Positions 7,616 through 14,928 of a stretch of 24,104 bases of DNA are shown here, piece by piece. Under the pieces are notes generated by a model. The model did not search any database. It saw only the letters and a program-made list of their open reading frames with translations, and had not been told where the DNA came from. The first letter of the stretch is position 1; every line of letters starts with the position of its first letter. Made by a program: the position numbers and the translations under genes. Origin of the DNA: a virus; IMG/VR virus record IMGVR_UViG_3300031565_000366, positions 1-24,104 of that record. One strand, given 5' to 3'.

Positions 7616-7644
7616 TTGACACGAGCTTGTTTATAAACGATATT
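7616..7644 (+). promoter_or_regulatory. Sigma-70-like promoter for the rightward portal operon
   Basis: A perfect -35 hexamer TTGACA at 7616-7621 is followed after a 17-base spacer by GATATT at 7639-7644 (4 of 6 matches to TATAAT). Transcription would start near 7651, about 25 bases before the portal start. It lies in one of the few non-coding gaps of the window and points at the structural operon. Confidence 0.6.
7629..7638. repeat. 10-bp perfect palindrome GTTTATAAAC between the divergent promoters
   Basis: GTTTATAAAC is self-complementary and covers the leftward -10 element while lying in the spacer of the rightward promoter. It could be an operator half-site pair, but a 10-bp AT-rich palindrome may also arise by chance. 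Confidence 0.4.
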
Positions 7645-7658
7645 CCGGATACTAGCAA
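7630..7658 (-). promoter_or_regulatory. Sigma-70-like promoter for the leftward fibre operon
   Basis: On the minus strand, TTGCTA (7658-7653) and TATAAA (7635-7630) are separated by exactly 17 bases. They match the -35 in 4 of 6 positions and the -10 in 5 of 6. Transcription would begin near 7623 and run into the ParB-like gene at 7591. This promoter overlaps the rightward one over 7630-7644. Confidence 0.55.
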
Positions 7659-7675
7659 CTAATTGCGGGCAGCAC

Positions 7676-9736
7676 ATGGCGGGTATTCTACAGGTCGTTT
7701 CCCCCCAGCAGGTTTCCGAGCACGAGGCAGAAGTACTTGCCAAGCGGACCCCTCCTGAACCGGCCATGGAAATGGAGGGACTCGTATCGATCATTCGCCG
7801 CGAGTTTCACGATGCCCGCAATGCCCGCTACACCAATGGTATATCTAAAAGACTCATTGAAGCCCAACGTACCTACCGTGGCGAGTATGACCCCCAGAAG
7901 CTGAGAGATATTAAAGCCTTCGGCGGGTCAGAAGTTTATTCCCGGGTCACCCCCACCAAGTGCCGAGGCGCAACCAGTGTCCTCAGGGACTTGTACCTCA
8001 GTGGAACTGAGCCACCGTGGGACCTATCACCAACCCCCGTACCGACTCTGCCCGAAGACATCACCGCCGCTGTGAACGGGCTGGTCCAGTCGGAAGTGCA
8101 GTCCATGGAACAACAGGGGATGCAGATTACTGAGGCTATGGTTCGCGATCGTCTGAGCCAGTTGTATGAAGCTGCCCACATGGCCGCTGTTAAGAATTCT
8201 GTCGAAGAAGCCAAAGAATCCAGTCGTCAGCTCAATGATGTGTTGATTGAGGGCCGTTTTTACCAAGCGCTCAAAGAATTCCTTATCGACCTGCCGATTT
8301 TCCCTATCGCGTGCATCAAGGGCCCCACTGTCCGTCAGAAGACGAAAGTCCGCTGGAAGGATGGTAAGCCATCTCGGGAGACTTCCCCCAAGCTTTTCTG
8401 GGACCGGATCAGCCCTTTGGACTTGTATTTCACCCCCGATGCTTCGCATCTGGATGAGTCCTATGTCATTGAACACGTTAGGTATTCTCGGCAGGACCTG
8501 TACAATCTCATCGGAGTCCCGGGTTACAAGGAAGATGAAATTCGTTCTGTCCTTGCCGACTTTAAGGACAAGACCCAGTCGAGGTCGTGGCGAGATTGGT
8601 TTGACGAGGAAAGGGAATCCCTTGAGGACCGAGATCATTGGGAGTCCGCCCGTGGCCAGCTCATTGACGCTTTAGAGTGGCATGGCTGCATACAAGGACA
8701 GATGCTGCTGGACCATGGGTTCTCGGAAGATGATATTGATGACCCCGAAAAAGAATATATGGTTGATGCGTGGATAGTTGACCGCTACTGCATCAAGGCG
8801 CAGATCGCGCCAAGCCTGACGAACAGGCCGAACTACTTCATTTCCAGCTTCGAGAAAATTCCCGGCTCTATCTGGGGCTACGGCTTACCGGATATCCTTC
8901 AGGATATCACGTCCGTCTGTAACACGACCATGCGCAGTATTGTCAATAACCTGTCAATAGCTTCCGGGCCGCAGGTTGTTGTCAACCTCGACCGCTTGGC
9001 CCAGAGTGAGGATGCGAATACCTTATACCCGTGGAAACGCTGGCATGTGATTGATGACCCGCTGGGCAACAACGGGCCGGGGAACAAGCCGATCGATTTC
9101 TATCAGCCACAGAGCAACGTCGAGTCGTTGATGGCTGTGTACGAGAAATTCGCCAATATGGCTGACGAAGCATCTGCTCTCCCCAAGTACCTGACAGGAT
9201 CAGGAGCAACAGGAGGTGCCGGCCGCACAGCTTCTGGCCTTGCTATGCTCATGGATAACGCATCTAAAGTAATGCAGAACGTCGCCGCCAATGTGGATGA
9301 TGACGTCCTCACACCAGCGATTGAAGGGCTTTACGAGATGGTGATGATGAGTGACATCGGCCCGCAGCTGAAGGGCGATGAGACTATTGTTGTCAAGGGC
9401 GTGACAGTAGCCGTCCAGAAAGAAACAGATCGTATGCGCAAGCTTGAGTTCTTGCAGATGACCGCGAACCCGATGGATATGCAGATCATGGGTATCCCCG
9501 GCCGCGCAGCTGTGCTACAAGATGTAGCTGAAGAACTTGGTATGAAAGGGAAAAAGGTAGTACCATCGTCCGAAGAACTTCAGGAGAAGATGCAAGAGCA
9601 GGCGAAAGCCTCTCAAGCGGAAGCTGCTGCAAAGGCAGGTGGAGGCGCTCCCGGTGGAGCACCAAGCGCAGGTCGCGACCCCGCAATGGCTGCGAGGGAA
9701 GGACAGGAAAACGTAACCCGAGGAGTAACTCAATGA
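7676..9736 (+). CDS. Portal protein (686 aa)
   Basis: This protein would form the dodecameric channel at one head vertex, docking terminase outside and the connectors below. The N-terminal region (84-115) has the conserved-looking GGSEVYSRVTP and a LRDLYLSG segment. The 240-300 region is clip- or stem-like (FWDRISPLDLYFTPDA). Residues 397-440 (GSIWGYGLPDILQD, then NNLSIASGPQVVVN) and 510-545 (GRTASGLAMLMDNASKVM) match the portal core and its long helix. The C-terminal 80 residues are Gln/Ala/Gly-rich, like a barrel or disordered tail. The ATG at 7676 has no clear ribosome binding site; an in-frame ATG occurs at residue 31. The stop overlaps the next start as ATGA. Confidence 0.88.
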   Translation: MAGILQVVSPQQVSEHEAEVLAKRTPPEPAMEMEGLVSIIRREFHDARNARYTNGISKRLIEAQRTYRGEYDPQKLRDIKAFGGSEVYSRVTPTKCRGATSVLRDLYLSGTEPPWDLSPTPVPTLPEDITAAVNGLVQSEVQSMEQQGMQITEAMVRDRLSQLYEAAHMAAVKNSVEEAKESSRQLNDVLIEGRFYQALKEFLIDLPIFPIACIKGPTVRQKTKVRWKDGKPSRETSPKLFWDRISPLDLYFTPDASHLDESYVIEHVRYSRQDLYNLIGVPGYKEDEIRSVLADFKDKTQSRSWRDWFDEERESLEDRDHWESARGQLIDALEWHGCIQGQMLLDHGFSEDDIDDPEKEYMVDAWIVDRYCIKAQIAPSLTNRPNYFISSFEKIPGSIWGYGLPDILQDITSVCNTTMRSIVNNLSIASGPQVVVNLDRLAQSEDANTLYPWKRWHVIDDPLGNNGPGNKPIDFYQPQSNVESLMAVYEKFANMADEASALPKYLTGSGATGGAGRTASGLAMLMDNASKVMQNVAANVDDDVLTPAIEGLYEMVMMSDIGPQLKGDETIVVKGVTVAVQKETDRMRKLEFLQMTANPMDMQIMGIPGRAAVLQDVAEELGMKGKKVVPSSEELQEKMQEQAKASQAEAAAKAGGGAPGGAPSAGRDPAMAAREGQENVTRGVTQ

Positions 9737-9906
9737 AAGCAGTAAATTCGAGCCTCGCCAAAAGGTATGGCAAACCCCTGTCTGCCAGCGAAGGCGAGCA
9801 CACCAAGTCAAAGACAAAAGGTGGCGGCAAGAATGCGTCCATCATGTCGAACCCCAACACCAAGTCCGATCGCTGCGGTTATGGCGTCAACGGCGTGGGC
9901 AAGTAA
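9733..9906 (+). CDS. Small basic Gly/Ser/Lys-rich protein, 57 aa
   Basis: This short gene begins ATGA over the portal stop, with AGGAG 7 bases upstream at 9721-9725. The product starts MKAVNSSLAKRYGK and ends GYGVNGVGK. It is rich in Lys, Gly, Ser and Asn, has one Cys (residue 48) and no hydrophobic core, so it is likely disordered. I do not recognise a family. The position between portal and scaffold fits minor virion or assembly proteins of podoviruses. Confidence 0.65.
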   Translation: MKAVNSSLAKRYGKPLSASEGEHTKSKTKGGGKNASIMSNPNTKSDRCGYGVNGVGK

Positions 9907-9916
9907 GGAGAGCGGT

Positions 9917-10180
9917 ATGTATGAGACCTACCCGAAAAATGGGAAGACCGGTTCTCGGAAGGTATTTAGTGGCGAGCAGTCCAAAGACGGATGGGACGAC
10001 TCCAACACCGAGAAGCGTGACTACATGAAGTCCGGCACCAGTTCTGTTGTGTCGAAAGGCATGAGCTCTGAGAAGTTCAAGCAGGGCAAAGAAGCTCCGG
10101 GCAACACCAGCCGTCGTGAGTATCCGAAGTCTGGGCATAGCGCCAAGAAGTTCGGCAGCACTGTTTCTCAGGGGAGCTGA
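9917..10180 (+). CDS. Small basic disordered protein, 87 aa
   Basis: The start is the ATG at 9917, supported by AAGGAG at 9905-9910 with 6 bases of spacing; the frame is open further upstream but that part lies inside the previous gene. The protein begins MYETYPKNGKTGSRKVF and continues with Lys, Ser and Gly and many charged turns (DYMKSGTSS, REYPKSGHSAKKFG). No domain is recognised. Low hydrophobicity suggests a disordered protein. Its size, charge and place resemble its two small neighbours, so the three may act together in head assembly. Confidence 0.65.
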   Translation: MYETYPKNGKTGSRKVFSGEQSKDGWDDSNTEKRDYMKSGTSSVVSKGMSSEKFKQGKEAPGNTSRREYPKSGHSAKKFGSTVSQGS

Positions 10181-10181
10181 C

Positions 10182-10433
10182 ATGTTCACCACTTCACCGA
10201 AGAAGGGCAAGATGTCGAAACGTCCCGGCTCAGTACACCCAACGGGTGACCATAGCCCGTCGACCATGTACGGCGCAGCCGAGTTTGGTGGTGGCAAACC
10301 TGATAGCTCACGACGCTTTACGAATATCTATGGCAAGAACGCCAAGGCTCGTAGTGAAGTCGACCTTGAAAAAGGTGAGAACAGCCGTCGCACTGGCCGC
10401 ATGTTCAACTGGATGAAAGGGGATAGCTATTGA
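10182..10433 (+). CDS. Small basic disordered protein, 83 aa
   Basis: The ATG at 10182 has GGGGAG at 10171-10176, five bases upstream, and lies one base after the stop of the previous gene. The protein starts MFTTSPKKGKMSKRPGS. It is Lys/Arg/Gly/Ser-rich with scattered aromatics and ends RMFNWMKGDSY. No known domain is seen. The stop is embedded in the next start as TATTGA. Confidence 0.65.
   Translation: MFTTSPKKGKMSKRPGSVHPTGDHSPSTMYGAAEFGGGKPDSSRRFTNIYGKNAKARSEVDLEKGENSRRTGRMFNWMKGDSY
10417..10422 (+). promoter_or_regulatory. Ribosome binding site deciding a TTG start
   Basis: AAGGGG lies 7 bases before the TTG at 10430-10432. The first in-frame ATG is 11 codons later, so TTG is the favoured start for the 79-residue gene. 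Confidence 0.6.
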
Positions 10434-10669
10434 AGCTTAACCAAGAAACTGCTGAAGCGTTAATGCGTCTCGCCCATAGCAAAGACTTTCAGGTCTTCGC
10501 GAACTGGATGGACGAGGTTCACGCTATTTATGTCAATGGTGCTGTCATGGGCCATGATGATAAAAACAGTACCGACGTATTACGTGGTCGTGCACAGGGA
10601 CTCTCCATCATGAAACATGAGATGGAAAAAGCGCCCGACGTTGCCGGCCGAATTCATAAAATTAGCTAA
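10430..10669 (+). CDS. Small alpha-helical head-region protein, 79 aa (TTG start)
   Basis: The start is TTG at 10430, overlapping the preceding stop by three bases (TTG/TGA) and backed by AAGGGG. The product, MKLNQETAEALMRLAHSKDF followed by FANWMDEVHAIYVNG, is predicted to be mainly helical. A charged last third contains DVLRGRAQGLSIMKHEMEKAP, a pattern seen in small proteins near portal and scaffold genes of podoviruses. An enzymatic role is not suggested by any motif. Gene function is not assigned. Confidence 0.65.
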   Translation: MKLNQETAEALMRLAHSKDFQVFANWMDEVHAIYVNGAVMGHDDKNSTDVLRGRAQGLSIMKHEMEKAPDVAGRIHKIS

Positions 10670-10683
10670 GAGAGGAATACCCC

Positions 10684-11745
10684 ATGGGGCTCCCAAAACA
10701 GATTCGCAATCAGATCAAGCAAAACGAAGAAATTGAAACCGCTATGCGGACAGCCAAAGCCGATACACAACGCATCGAGGACGGCGCTGCACAGGATGAG
10801 ATTGACTCGCTGCTTGCAGAGGTAACTCAAGAGGAGAAGCCTAAAGCTGATGTGACTCTACTTCACCCCAAACCAGAAGGAGGTGATCCTGAGGTTTCGC
10901 CCGAGCCAGAAGCTAAGGCCGAGCGCACTGATTGGAAGCAGAAGTACTCTGTCCTGAAAGGCAAGTATGATGCAGAAGTACCTCGTTTATCACAGGACTT
11001 GCGTGATGCGAATTATCGTATCGACAAGCTTGAAGATAAAATAGCAGGTGCAGCAAGAGTTACAGCTCCTGCTCCGGAGAAACCACGAGCAGACTTTACG
11101 GCAGAGGAGATTGCCGACTATGGTGAAGACCTTCTGGACGTAATCGGCCGCAAAGCACGATCGATTGTTGAATCGGAATATCGGCCACAGATTGAGAAGT
11201 TGACTGGTGAGCTCGGAACCCTCAAGTCACAACTTGGGGAGACAGGGCAGCGAGTCGCAAAACAGGAAACAAATGAAGTATTCGCCCAGCTGGACCGTGA
11301 GGTACAAGACTGGCGTAAAGTAAATGTTGATCCATCGTTCCACGAGTGGCTGGATCAAGTAGACCCCTTCAGTGGGGAAACTCGCAAAGAACTAATGTTG
11401 AGAGCTTTCAACCGCAAAAACGCCCGTCAGGTAAAAGCTTTCTTCGACAGTTACGGAAAGGAAAACGCTACAGTAGTAGTCCCAAGTACAGCCGCTTCGC
11501 AACCCTCTGGGCAAGGGGGAACGAAATCCGAAGCGAGACTGAATTTGGATGATTACATAGCACCCGGTTCACCAAGAACTGGAGGCGACTCTGGCGCTCC
11601 TAAAGACAAACGTGTCTGGTCAAACTCTGAGATCGGTGCGTTCTACTCTGATATCCAGAAAGGACGTTACAAAAGCCGACCCGACGATAGAGCCAGAATT
11701 GAGGCAGATATTATTGCTGCCACCCGAGAAGGGCGCATTCGTTAA
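10684..11745 (+). CDS. Scaffolding protein (353 aa)
   Basis: This acidic, highly helical protein is the likely internal scaffold that guides coat assembly and then leaves. Residues 1-60 are charged helices. Residues 80-120 (WKQKYSVLKGKYDAEVPRLS and onward) and 165-205 look like coiled coils. Low-complexity Pro/Gly regions occur at 60-75 and 265-310. The C-terminal segment (VWSNSEIGAFYSDIQKGRYK, then ending EGRIR) is the positively charged tail that in scaffolds binds coat. The ATG has AGAGGA 7 bases upstream. It sits directly before the major capsid gene, as expected. The function is assigned from composition, position and length. Confidence 0.8.
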   Translation: MGLPKQIRNQIKQNEEIETAMRTAKADTQRIEDGAAQDEIDSLLAEVTQEEKPKADVTLLHPKPEGGDPEVSPEPEAKAERTDWKQKYSVLKGKYDAEVPRLSQDLRDANYRIDKLEDKIAGAARVTAPAPEKPRADFTAEEIADYGEDLLDVIGRKARSIVESEYRPQIEKLTGELGTLKSQLGETGQRVAKQETNEVFAQLDREVQDWRKVNVDPSFHEWLDQVDPFSGETRKELMLRAFNRKNARQVKAFFDSYGKENATVVVPSTAASQPSGQGGTKSEARLNLDDYIAPGSPRTGGDSGAPKDKRVWSNSEIGAFYSDIQKGRYKSRPDDRARIEADIIAATREGRIR

Positions 11746-11764
11746 TTTTTAGGAGTCATTTGTA

Positions 11765-12709
11765 ATGGCATATCCAGTTCCCGGTACTACTACCGGTTCA
11801 TGGACCGGCACGCTTCCAACACCAGCGTATTCCGGTACCTTCATTCCCGAACTTTGGTCTGGAAAGATCATTGAAAAGTTCTATGACGCAACTGTTTTGG
11901 CAGCAGTAGCTAATACGGACTATGAGGGCGAGATCACAGCATACGGCGACAAGGTTACGATCCGTACCAAGCCGTCGATCGCAATCAACGACTACACTGC
12001 TTACACGACTCTCACGACTGAGACGCCGTCTTCAGCAGTTGTCGAATTGCTTATCGACAAAGGTAAGTACTGGTCAACGGCGCTTGACGACGTTATGGAT
12101 ATTCAGTCTGACTTGGATCACTTCAGCCTCTGGGCCGACGATGCATCCGAACAGATGAAGATCGAAATCGATACGGACGTACTGGCTGCTATTCCAGCCG
12201 GCGTAGCAGCAACAAACCAAGGCGCAACTGCCGGTGCCCAGACGGGTACTTCGTTGAACCTCGGCGCTGCCGGTACTCCGTTTACGATTACTGCAGCCAA
12301 TGCGATCGGCAAGATCATTGAGTGCGGCCAGATCCTTGATGAGAACAACATTCCGGAAACGGGGCGTTGGGTTATCATCCCGGCATGGCTCGCTGCAATG
12401 ATTAAGCAGTCGGACATGAAAGACGCTTCCCTCACGGGTGATGGTGTTTCAATGCTCCGTAACGGTCGTCTTGGTATGATTGACAGGTTCACCCTGTATG
12501 CATCCAACCTCCTGCCTTACGGTGCGACGGACGATGCACACAGTATCCTGTTTGGTCATTCGCATGGTCTGACGTTTGCTTCACAGCTGACCAAGGTTGA
12601 GACGCTGCGTGCAGAAAGCACCTTCGGTACGATCCTGCGTGGTTTGCAGGTATTCGGCCATAAGGTTGTTGACGGCACCGCTCTCGGTATCCTTTACGCT
12701 ACGAAGTAA
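11765..12709 (+). CDS. Major capsid protein (HK97-like fold, 314 aa)
   Basis: The product builds the icosahedral shell. After a Gly/Thr-rich start, IPELWSGKIIEKFY at 27-40 is followed by VANTDYEGEI and GDKVTIRTKP. The conserved-looking LLIDKGKYWSTALDDV lies near 95-110. An ASEQMKIEIDTDVLA helix starts near 127, and a C-terminal domain ends in QVFGHKVVDGTALGILYATK. This arrangement matches coat proteins of podovirus and P22-like groups. An AGGAG site at 11751-11755 lies 9 bases before ATG. A strong intrinsic terminator follows 19 bases after the stop, as expected for the highest-expressed gene. Confidence 0.9.
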   Translation: MAYPVPGTTTGSWTGTLPTPAYSGTFIPELWSGKIIEKFYDATVLAAVANTDYEGEITAYGDKVTIRTKPSIAINDYTAYTTLTTETPSSAVVELLIDKGKYWSTALDDVMDIQSDLDHFSLWADDASEQMKIEIDTDVLAAIPAGVAATNQGATAGAQTGTSLNLGAAGTPFTITAANAIGKIIECGQILDENNIPETGRWVIIPAWLAAMIKQSDMKDASLTGDGVSMLRNGRLGMIDRFTLYASNLLPYGATDDAHSILFGHSHGLTFASQLTKVETLRAESTFGTILRGLQVFGHKVVDGTALGILYATK

Positions 12710-12728
12710 TTGTCAGTAGCCCTGACAT

Positions 12729-12756
12729 GGGAGGGGGGTTGTCCCCCTCCCTTTTT
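12729..12756 (+). terminator. Strong intrinsic terminator after the major capsid gene
   Basis: GGGAGGGGG (12729-12737) pairs perfectly with CCCCCTCCC (12743-12751) around a five-base loop GTTGT. The stem is followed at once by TTTTT (12752-12756). All nine stem pairs are intact and eight are G-C. Downstream structural genes would need readthrough or another promoter. Confidence 0.85.
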
Positions 12757-12770
12757 GACTGGAAGATACT

Positions 12771-13034
12771 ATGGCGCGTTATTTGAGATCATTGGCTACA
12801 GGAGTTGTCTTGCCCTACGTGGCGGCGACAGTGAAATCGGCTCAAGTTGTTGAGCTGACTGCTTCTGAAGTTGAGGCTTATGAAGCCTCTATCGGCAAGG
12901 GGCCGGCGAAAGCTGCTGCTCCGCCTCCGCCTCCTGTAGTTGAGGAGGTTGTTGAGCCTGAAATTGGCGAAACAATTATTGAGGACTTCGACCCCGAACT
13001 AGAAGGGGTTCTCGGAGCTCTTGAGGAAGACTGA
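12771..13034 (+). CDS. Small head-region protein with acidic Pro-rich tail, 87 aa
   Basis: Begins MARYLRSLATGVVLPYVAAT, a pattern of a short basic beta stretch and LPY found in small proteins after the coat gene in many phages. Residues 20-37 are a short beta/alpha segment (VVELTASEVEAYEA), followed by a run of Ala/Pro (AAAPPPPP) and an acidic tail. A decoration or head-completion role is possible but unproven. GGAAG about 5 bases before the ATG is a modest ribosome binding site. The stop overlaps the next start as TGATG. Confidence 0.6.
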   Translation: MARYLRSLATGVVLPYVAATVKSAQVVELTASEVEAYEASIGKGPAKAAAPPPPPVVEEVVEPEIGETIIEDFDPELEGVLGALEED

Positions 13035-13384
13035 TGCCGAAGTCCATCGATGATGCGCTTACCGATGCCAGAGTCATTTTGAATGACACTGCGGGTGACC
13101 GTTACACCGATGCTGATTTGATTTCAGATTTGAATAGTGCGATTTCAATGACGAAGATGCTCCGACCGGACGTCTTCCAATTGGGAGAAGTACTGCCGGA
13201 ATTCACAGTGGCGGACCTTGGACAAGTGCCCGCCACTGCATTCCCACTGCCATCAATTTTCTATCAGAGCTTTGTTTATTACTTAGCTGGCAATGCCGAG
13301 CTGCGTGATGACGAGTTTGCTGTCGATAACAGGGCAATGACTTTACTATCAGCGTATCGGAGAAATTTGACGGGTAATCTTTAG
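13034..13384 (+). CDS. Phage adaptor/head-completion protein (DUF6682-like), 116 aa
   Basis: The N-terminus (DDALTDARVILNDTAGDRYTD, then LISDLNSAI) matches the R...L.D..G.R..D..L...LN pattern of phage adaptor proteins annotated as DUF6682. A helical core and a final segment of RAMTLLSAYRRNL type follow. Such proteins sit in a ring beneath the portal and connect head to tail. It starts at TGATG over the preceding stop, with GAGGA 6 bases upstream. Length and position, directly before a second connector and after the coat, support the call. Confidence 0.68.
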   Translation: MPKSIDDALTDARVILNDTAGDRYTDADLISDLNSAISMTKMLRPDVFQLGEVLPEFTVADLGQVPATAFPLPSIFYQSFVYYLAGNAELRDDEFAVDNRAMTLLSAYRRNLTGNL

Positions 13385-13396
13385 CAGGAGTAAGAA

Positions 13397-14077
13397 ATGC
13401 CGCAGAGTGGCTTTGAAGATGGGTTCGCAGTAACCACTAGTGGCTCGCTTGATACTTGGGTTAAGGAAATCCATGCTAAAGTTCCGGGCGCTGTTGAAGG
13501 GTACATTTATGACCAATTGAAGCTGGTCATAAAGGATTTCTTTCAGCGCACGAAAACGTGGCGTTCGTTTATTGGTCCGTTGACTGCTTCCGCTAATGAC
13601 GGAACGATATGCCTCAATCCTGTTGATGCATATTCCAACGTTACTCTTGTCATGGCTGTTACCCGCAATGGTAGCCCTCTGTCTCTAACAGACATGCGGG
13701 GTTTGTCTCGTTTGATATCGAACGAGAACGACAACATCACACCATCCAGATTCTATTTGGAACCGTACCACACGATCAAATTGTGGCCGGTTCCTACTGT
13801 AGACATAGAAAATATCTATGTGACTGCTGCACTCACCCCTCGCTTACGTGCCGACAACCGTATTGCTGAGTGGATTGTTGATCAGCACTACGAAGCCATC
13901 AAGGCAGGTACGCTTGAGAGGCTCTATCAGGAACCCGACAAGTTCTATTCCAACTCAGCAAGCGCTGAATTCTGGGGTAAGCGTTACCGTGCCGAAATGG
14001 TTCGTTCTCGTACTGTCGCTTCACAGGGCTACGGGGAGTCGCCGCAGCCTTGGGGGTTCCCAAGTTGGAACATGTAA
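13397..14077 (+). CDS. Head-tail adaptor/tail-tube-like connector, 226 aa
   Basis: Residues 15-60 (DTWVKEIHAKVPGAVEGYIY, then LKLVIKDFFQRTKTWR) form the helical start with the DF..RT..WR motif that is common in podoviral tail adaptors (T7 gp11 or P22 gp4 roles). Beta segments follow, and a C-terminal helical segment (EWIVDQHYEAIKAGTLERLY). A tail of GFPSWNM ends the protein. AGGAG at 13386-13390 lies 6 bases before ATG. It is probably the second ring between portal and nozzle. The exact family is not certain. Confidence 0.68.
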   Translation: MPQSGFEDGFAVTTSGSLDTWVKEIHAKVPGAVEGYIYDQLKLVIKDFFQRTKTWRSFIGPLTASANDGTICLNPVDAYSNVTLVMAVTRNGSPLSLTDMRGLSRLISNENDNITPSRFYLEPYHTIKLWPVPTVDIENIYVTAALTPRLRADNRIAEWIVDQHYEAIKAGTLERLYQEPDKFYSNSASAEFWGKRYRAEMVRSRTVASQGYGESPQPWGFPSWNM

Positions 14078-14617
14078 ATGCCTACTCCTGCTTACATAGA
14101 TACGGGGCTGTACCTTCCGTTGGGAGGGGTCAATGGCTTTGAACTCAACGGCTATGCAGTCAACGGCGTCGGCTATGTCGAGTCTCCATTCGCAGGGAGT
14201 GCGTTTGATCTCGACCCCTACCGCTCCATTCTTAAAGGTGAGTCTCAACAGAATTCCTTGGCAGCCTTATATCCGTCGTTTCTTCCAACTGAACCTGATT
14301 TCTCTGTTCAGGTTTCTGCAGAGGAAGCGTCACTACTATGGGCTGCTCGTTGCGAGGCTGAGGTGGACCGTGAGAGAAACGTATCGGAACTTACAGCTCA
14401 GGAAGTATCGTTGGGGCTTGAAGTTTCAGACGTTTCTATGGTCCCTGCCGAATACCGCACAGCGTATGTGGTGGCGGATAACCCTGCCATACTCGGGGGT
14501 GTTGGGGCGGGTTCGAGCGTGGACGAACTACCGCCAAGTGAGGAGCCGGATACTGTCGATGTCTCGGTTGTCCCGAAAGAATACAGAAAAGTTACAGTCC
14601 CAAGGGGAGACTCATGA
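14078..14617 (+). CDS. Virion protein of unknown function with a duplicated VPxEYR motif, 179 aa
   Basis: The ATG directly follows the previous stop with only a weak ribosome binding site, so it is likely coupled. The N-terminal third is Gly-rich with repeated NG turns (GLYLPLGGVNGFELNGYAVNG). The middle, residues 78-115, is a charged helix. The C-terminal part holds DVSMVPAEYR (118-127) and DVSVVPKEYR (161-170), an internal repeat of ten residues separated by an acidic, Gly/Pro-rich linker. No catalytic motif is seen. A small tail or fibre-attachment role is inferred from its neighbours. A second open frame on the same strand (14133-14627) is considered a shadow. Confidence 0.65.
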   Translation: MPTPAYIDTGLYLPLGGVNGFELNGYAVNGVGYVESPFAGSAFDLDPYRSILKGESQQNSLAALYPSFLPTEPDFSVQVSAEEASLLWAARCEAEVDRERNVSELTAQEVSLGLEVSDVSMVPAEYRTAYVVADNPAILGGVGAGSSVDELPPSEEPDTVDVSVVPKEYRKVTVPRGDS

Positions 14618-14928
14618 CATTACTTGATCGGTTCCTTAAGCAACCGGCCGAAATTAAAAAGTACCAGATCGACTACTCAGAGTGGTTGGCAACGGGCGTG
14701 TCTGTTACCAGTGTGGTGACAGCAGTCACAATTCTAAACCCGGCTGATAGTGATGTGGGTGAACCAACCTTGACGATTGGTATGACCAACATCACCGATG
14801 GGTACCTGTATGACTACTACGTCAGCAGTGGGACCGACGGCAAAAGATACAAGGTGACTTTCCAAGCGAGCACGGACGACTCGCAGACTGTTGAAAGTGA
14901 GATTGAATTCAAAGTGAGCGACACATGA
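14614..14928 (+). CDS. Fibre-tail adaptor-like protein, 104 aa
   Basis: A start ATGA overlaps the preceding stop, with AAGGGGAGA at 14602-14609 upstream. An early segment (FLKQPAEIKKYQIDYSEWLA) is followed by GVSVTSVVTAV, and then by beta strands with GGT-like turn SSGTDGKRYKVTF at about 73-84. This order (K.PA....Y..DYS.WL, then a sandwich with G..Y.V.) recalls the fibre-tail adaptor family that joins fibres to the tail tube. The C-terminus ends ESEIEFKVSDT. It sits before two fibre-like genes, which fits. Confidence 0.6.
   Translation: MTLLDRFLKQPAEIKKYQIDYSEWLATGVSVTSVVTAVTILNPADSDVGEPTLTIGMTNITDGYLYDYYVSSGTDGKRYKVTFQASTDDSQTVESEIEFKVSDT

Noticed and set aside
8027-8638. A 203-residue open frame on the minus strand inside the portal gene
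   Set aside because: It is antisense to a well-supported portal gene, has no ribosome binding site of note and no recognisable motif.
9767-9916. An upstream extension of the 87-residue gene
   Set aside because: It overlaps the 57-residue gene, and AAGGAG at 9905-9910 clearly serves the ATG at 9917.
14133-14627. A 164-residue open frame overlapping the 179-residue virion gene, with GGGAGGGG three bases upstream
   Set aside because: The product is highly basic and rich in Arg, Trp and Leu without any recognisable motif, the spacing is too short for a good ribosome binding site, and the overlapping frame fits perfectly between its neighbours with stop-start coupling. It looks like a shadow.
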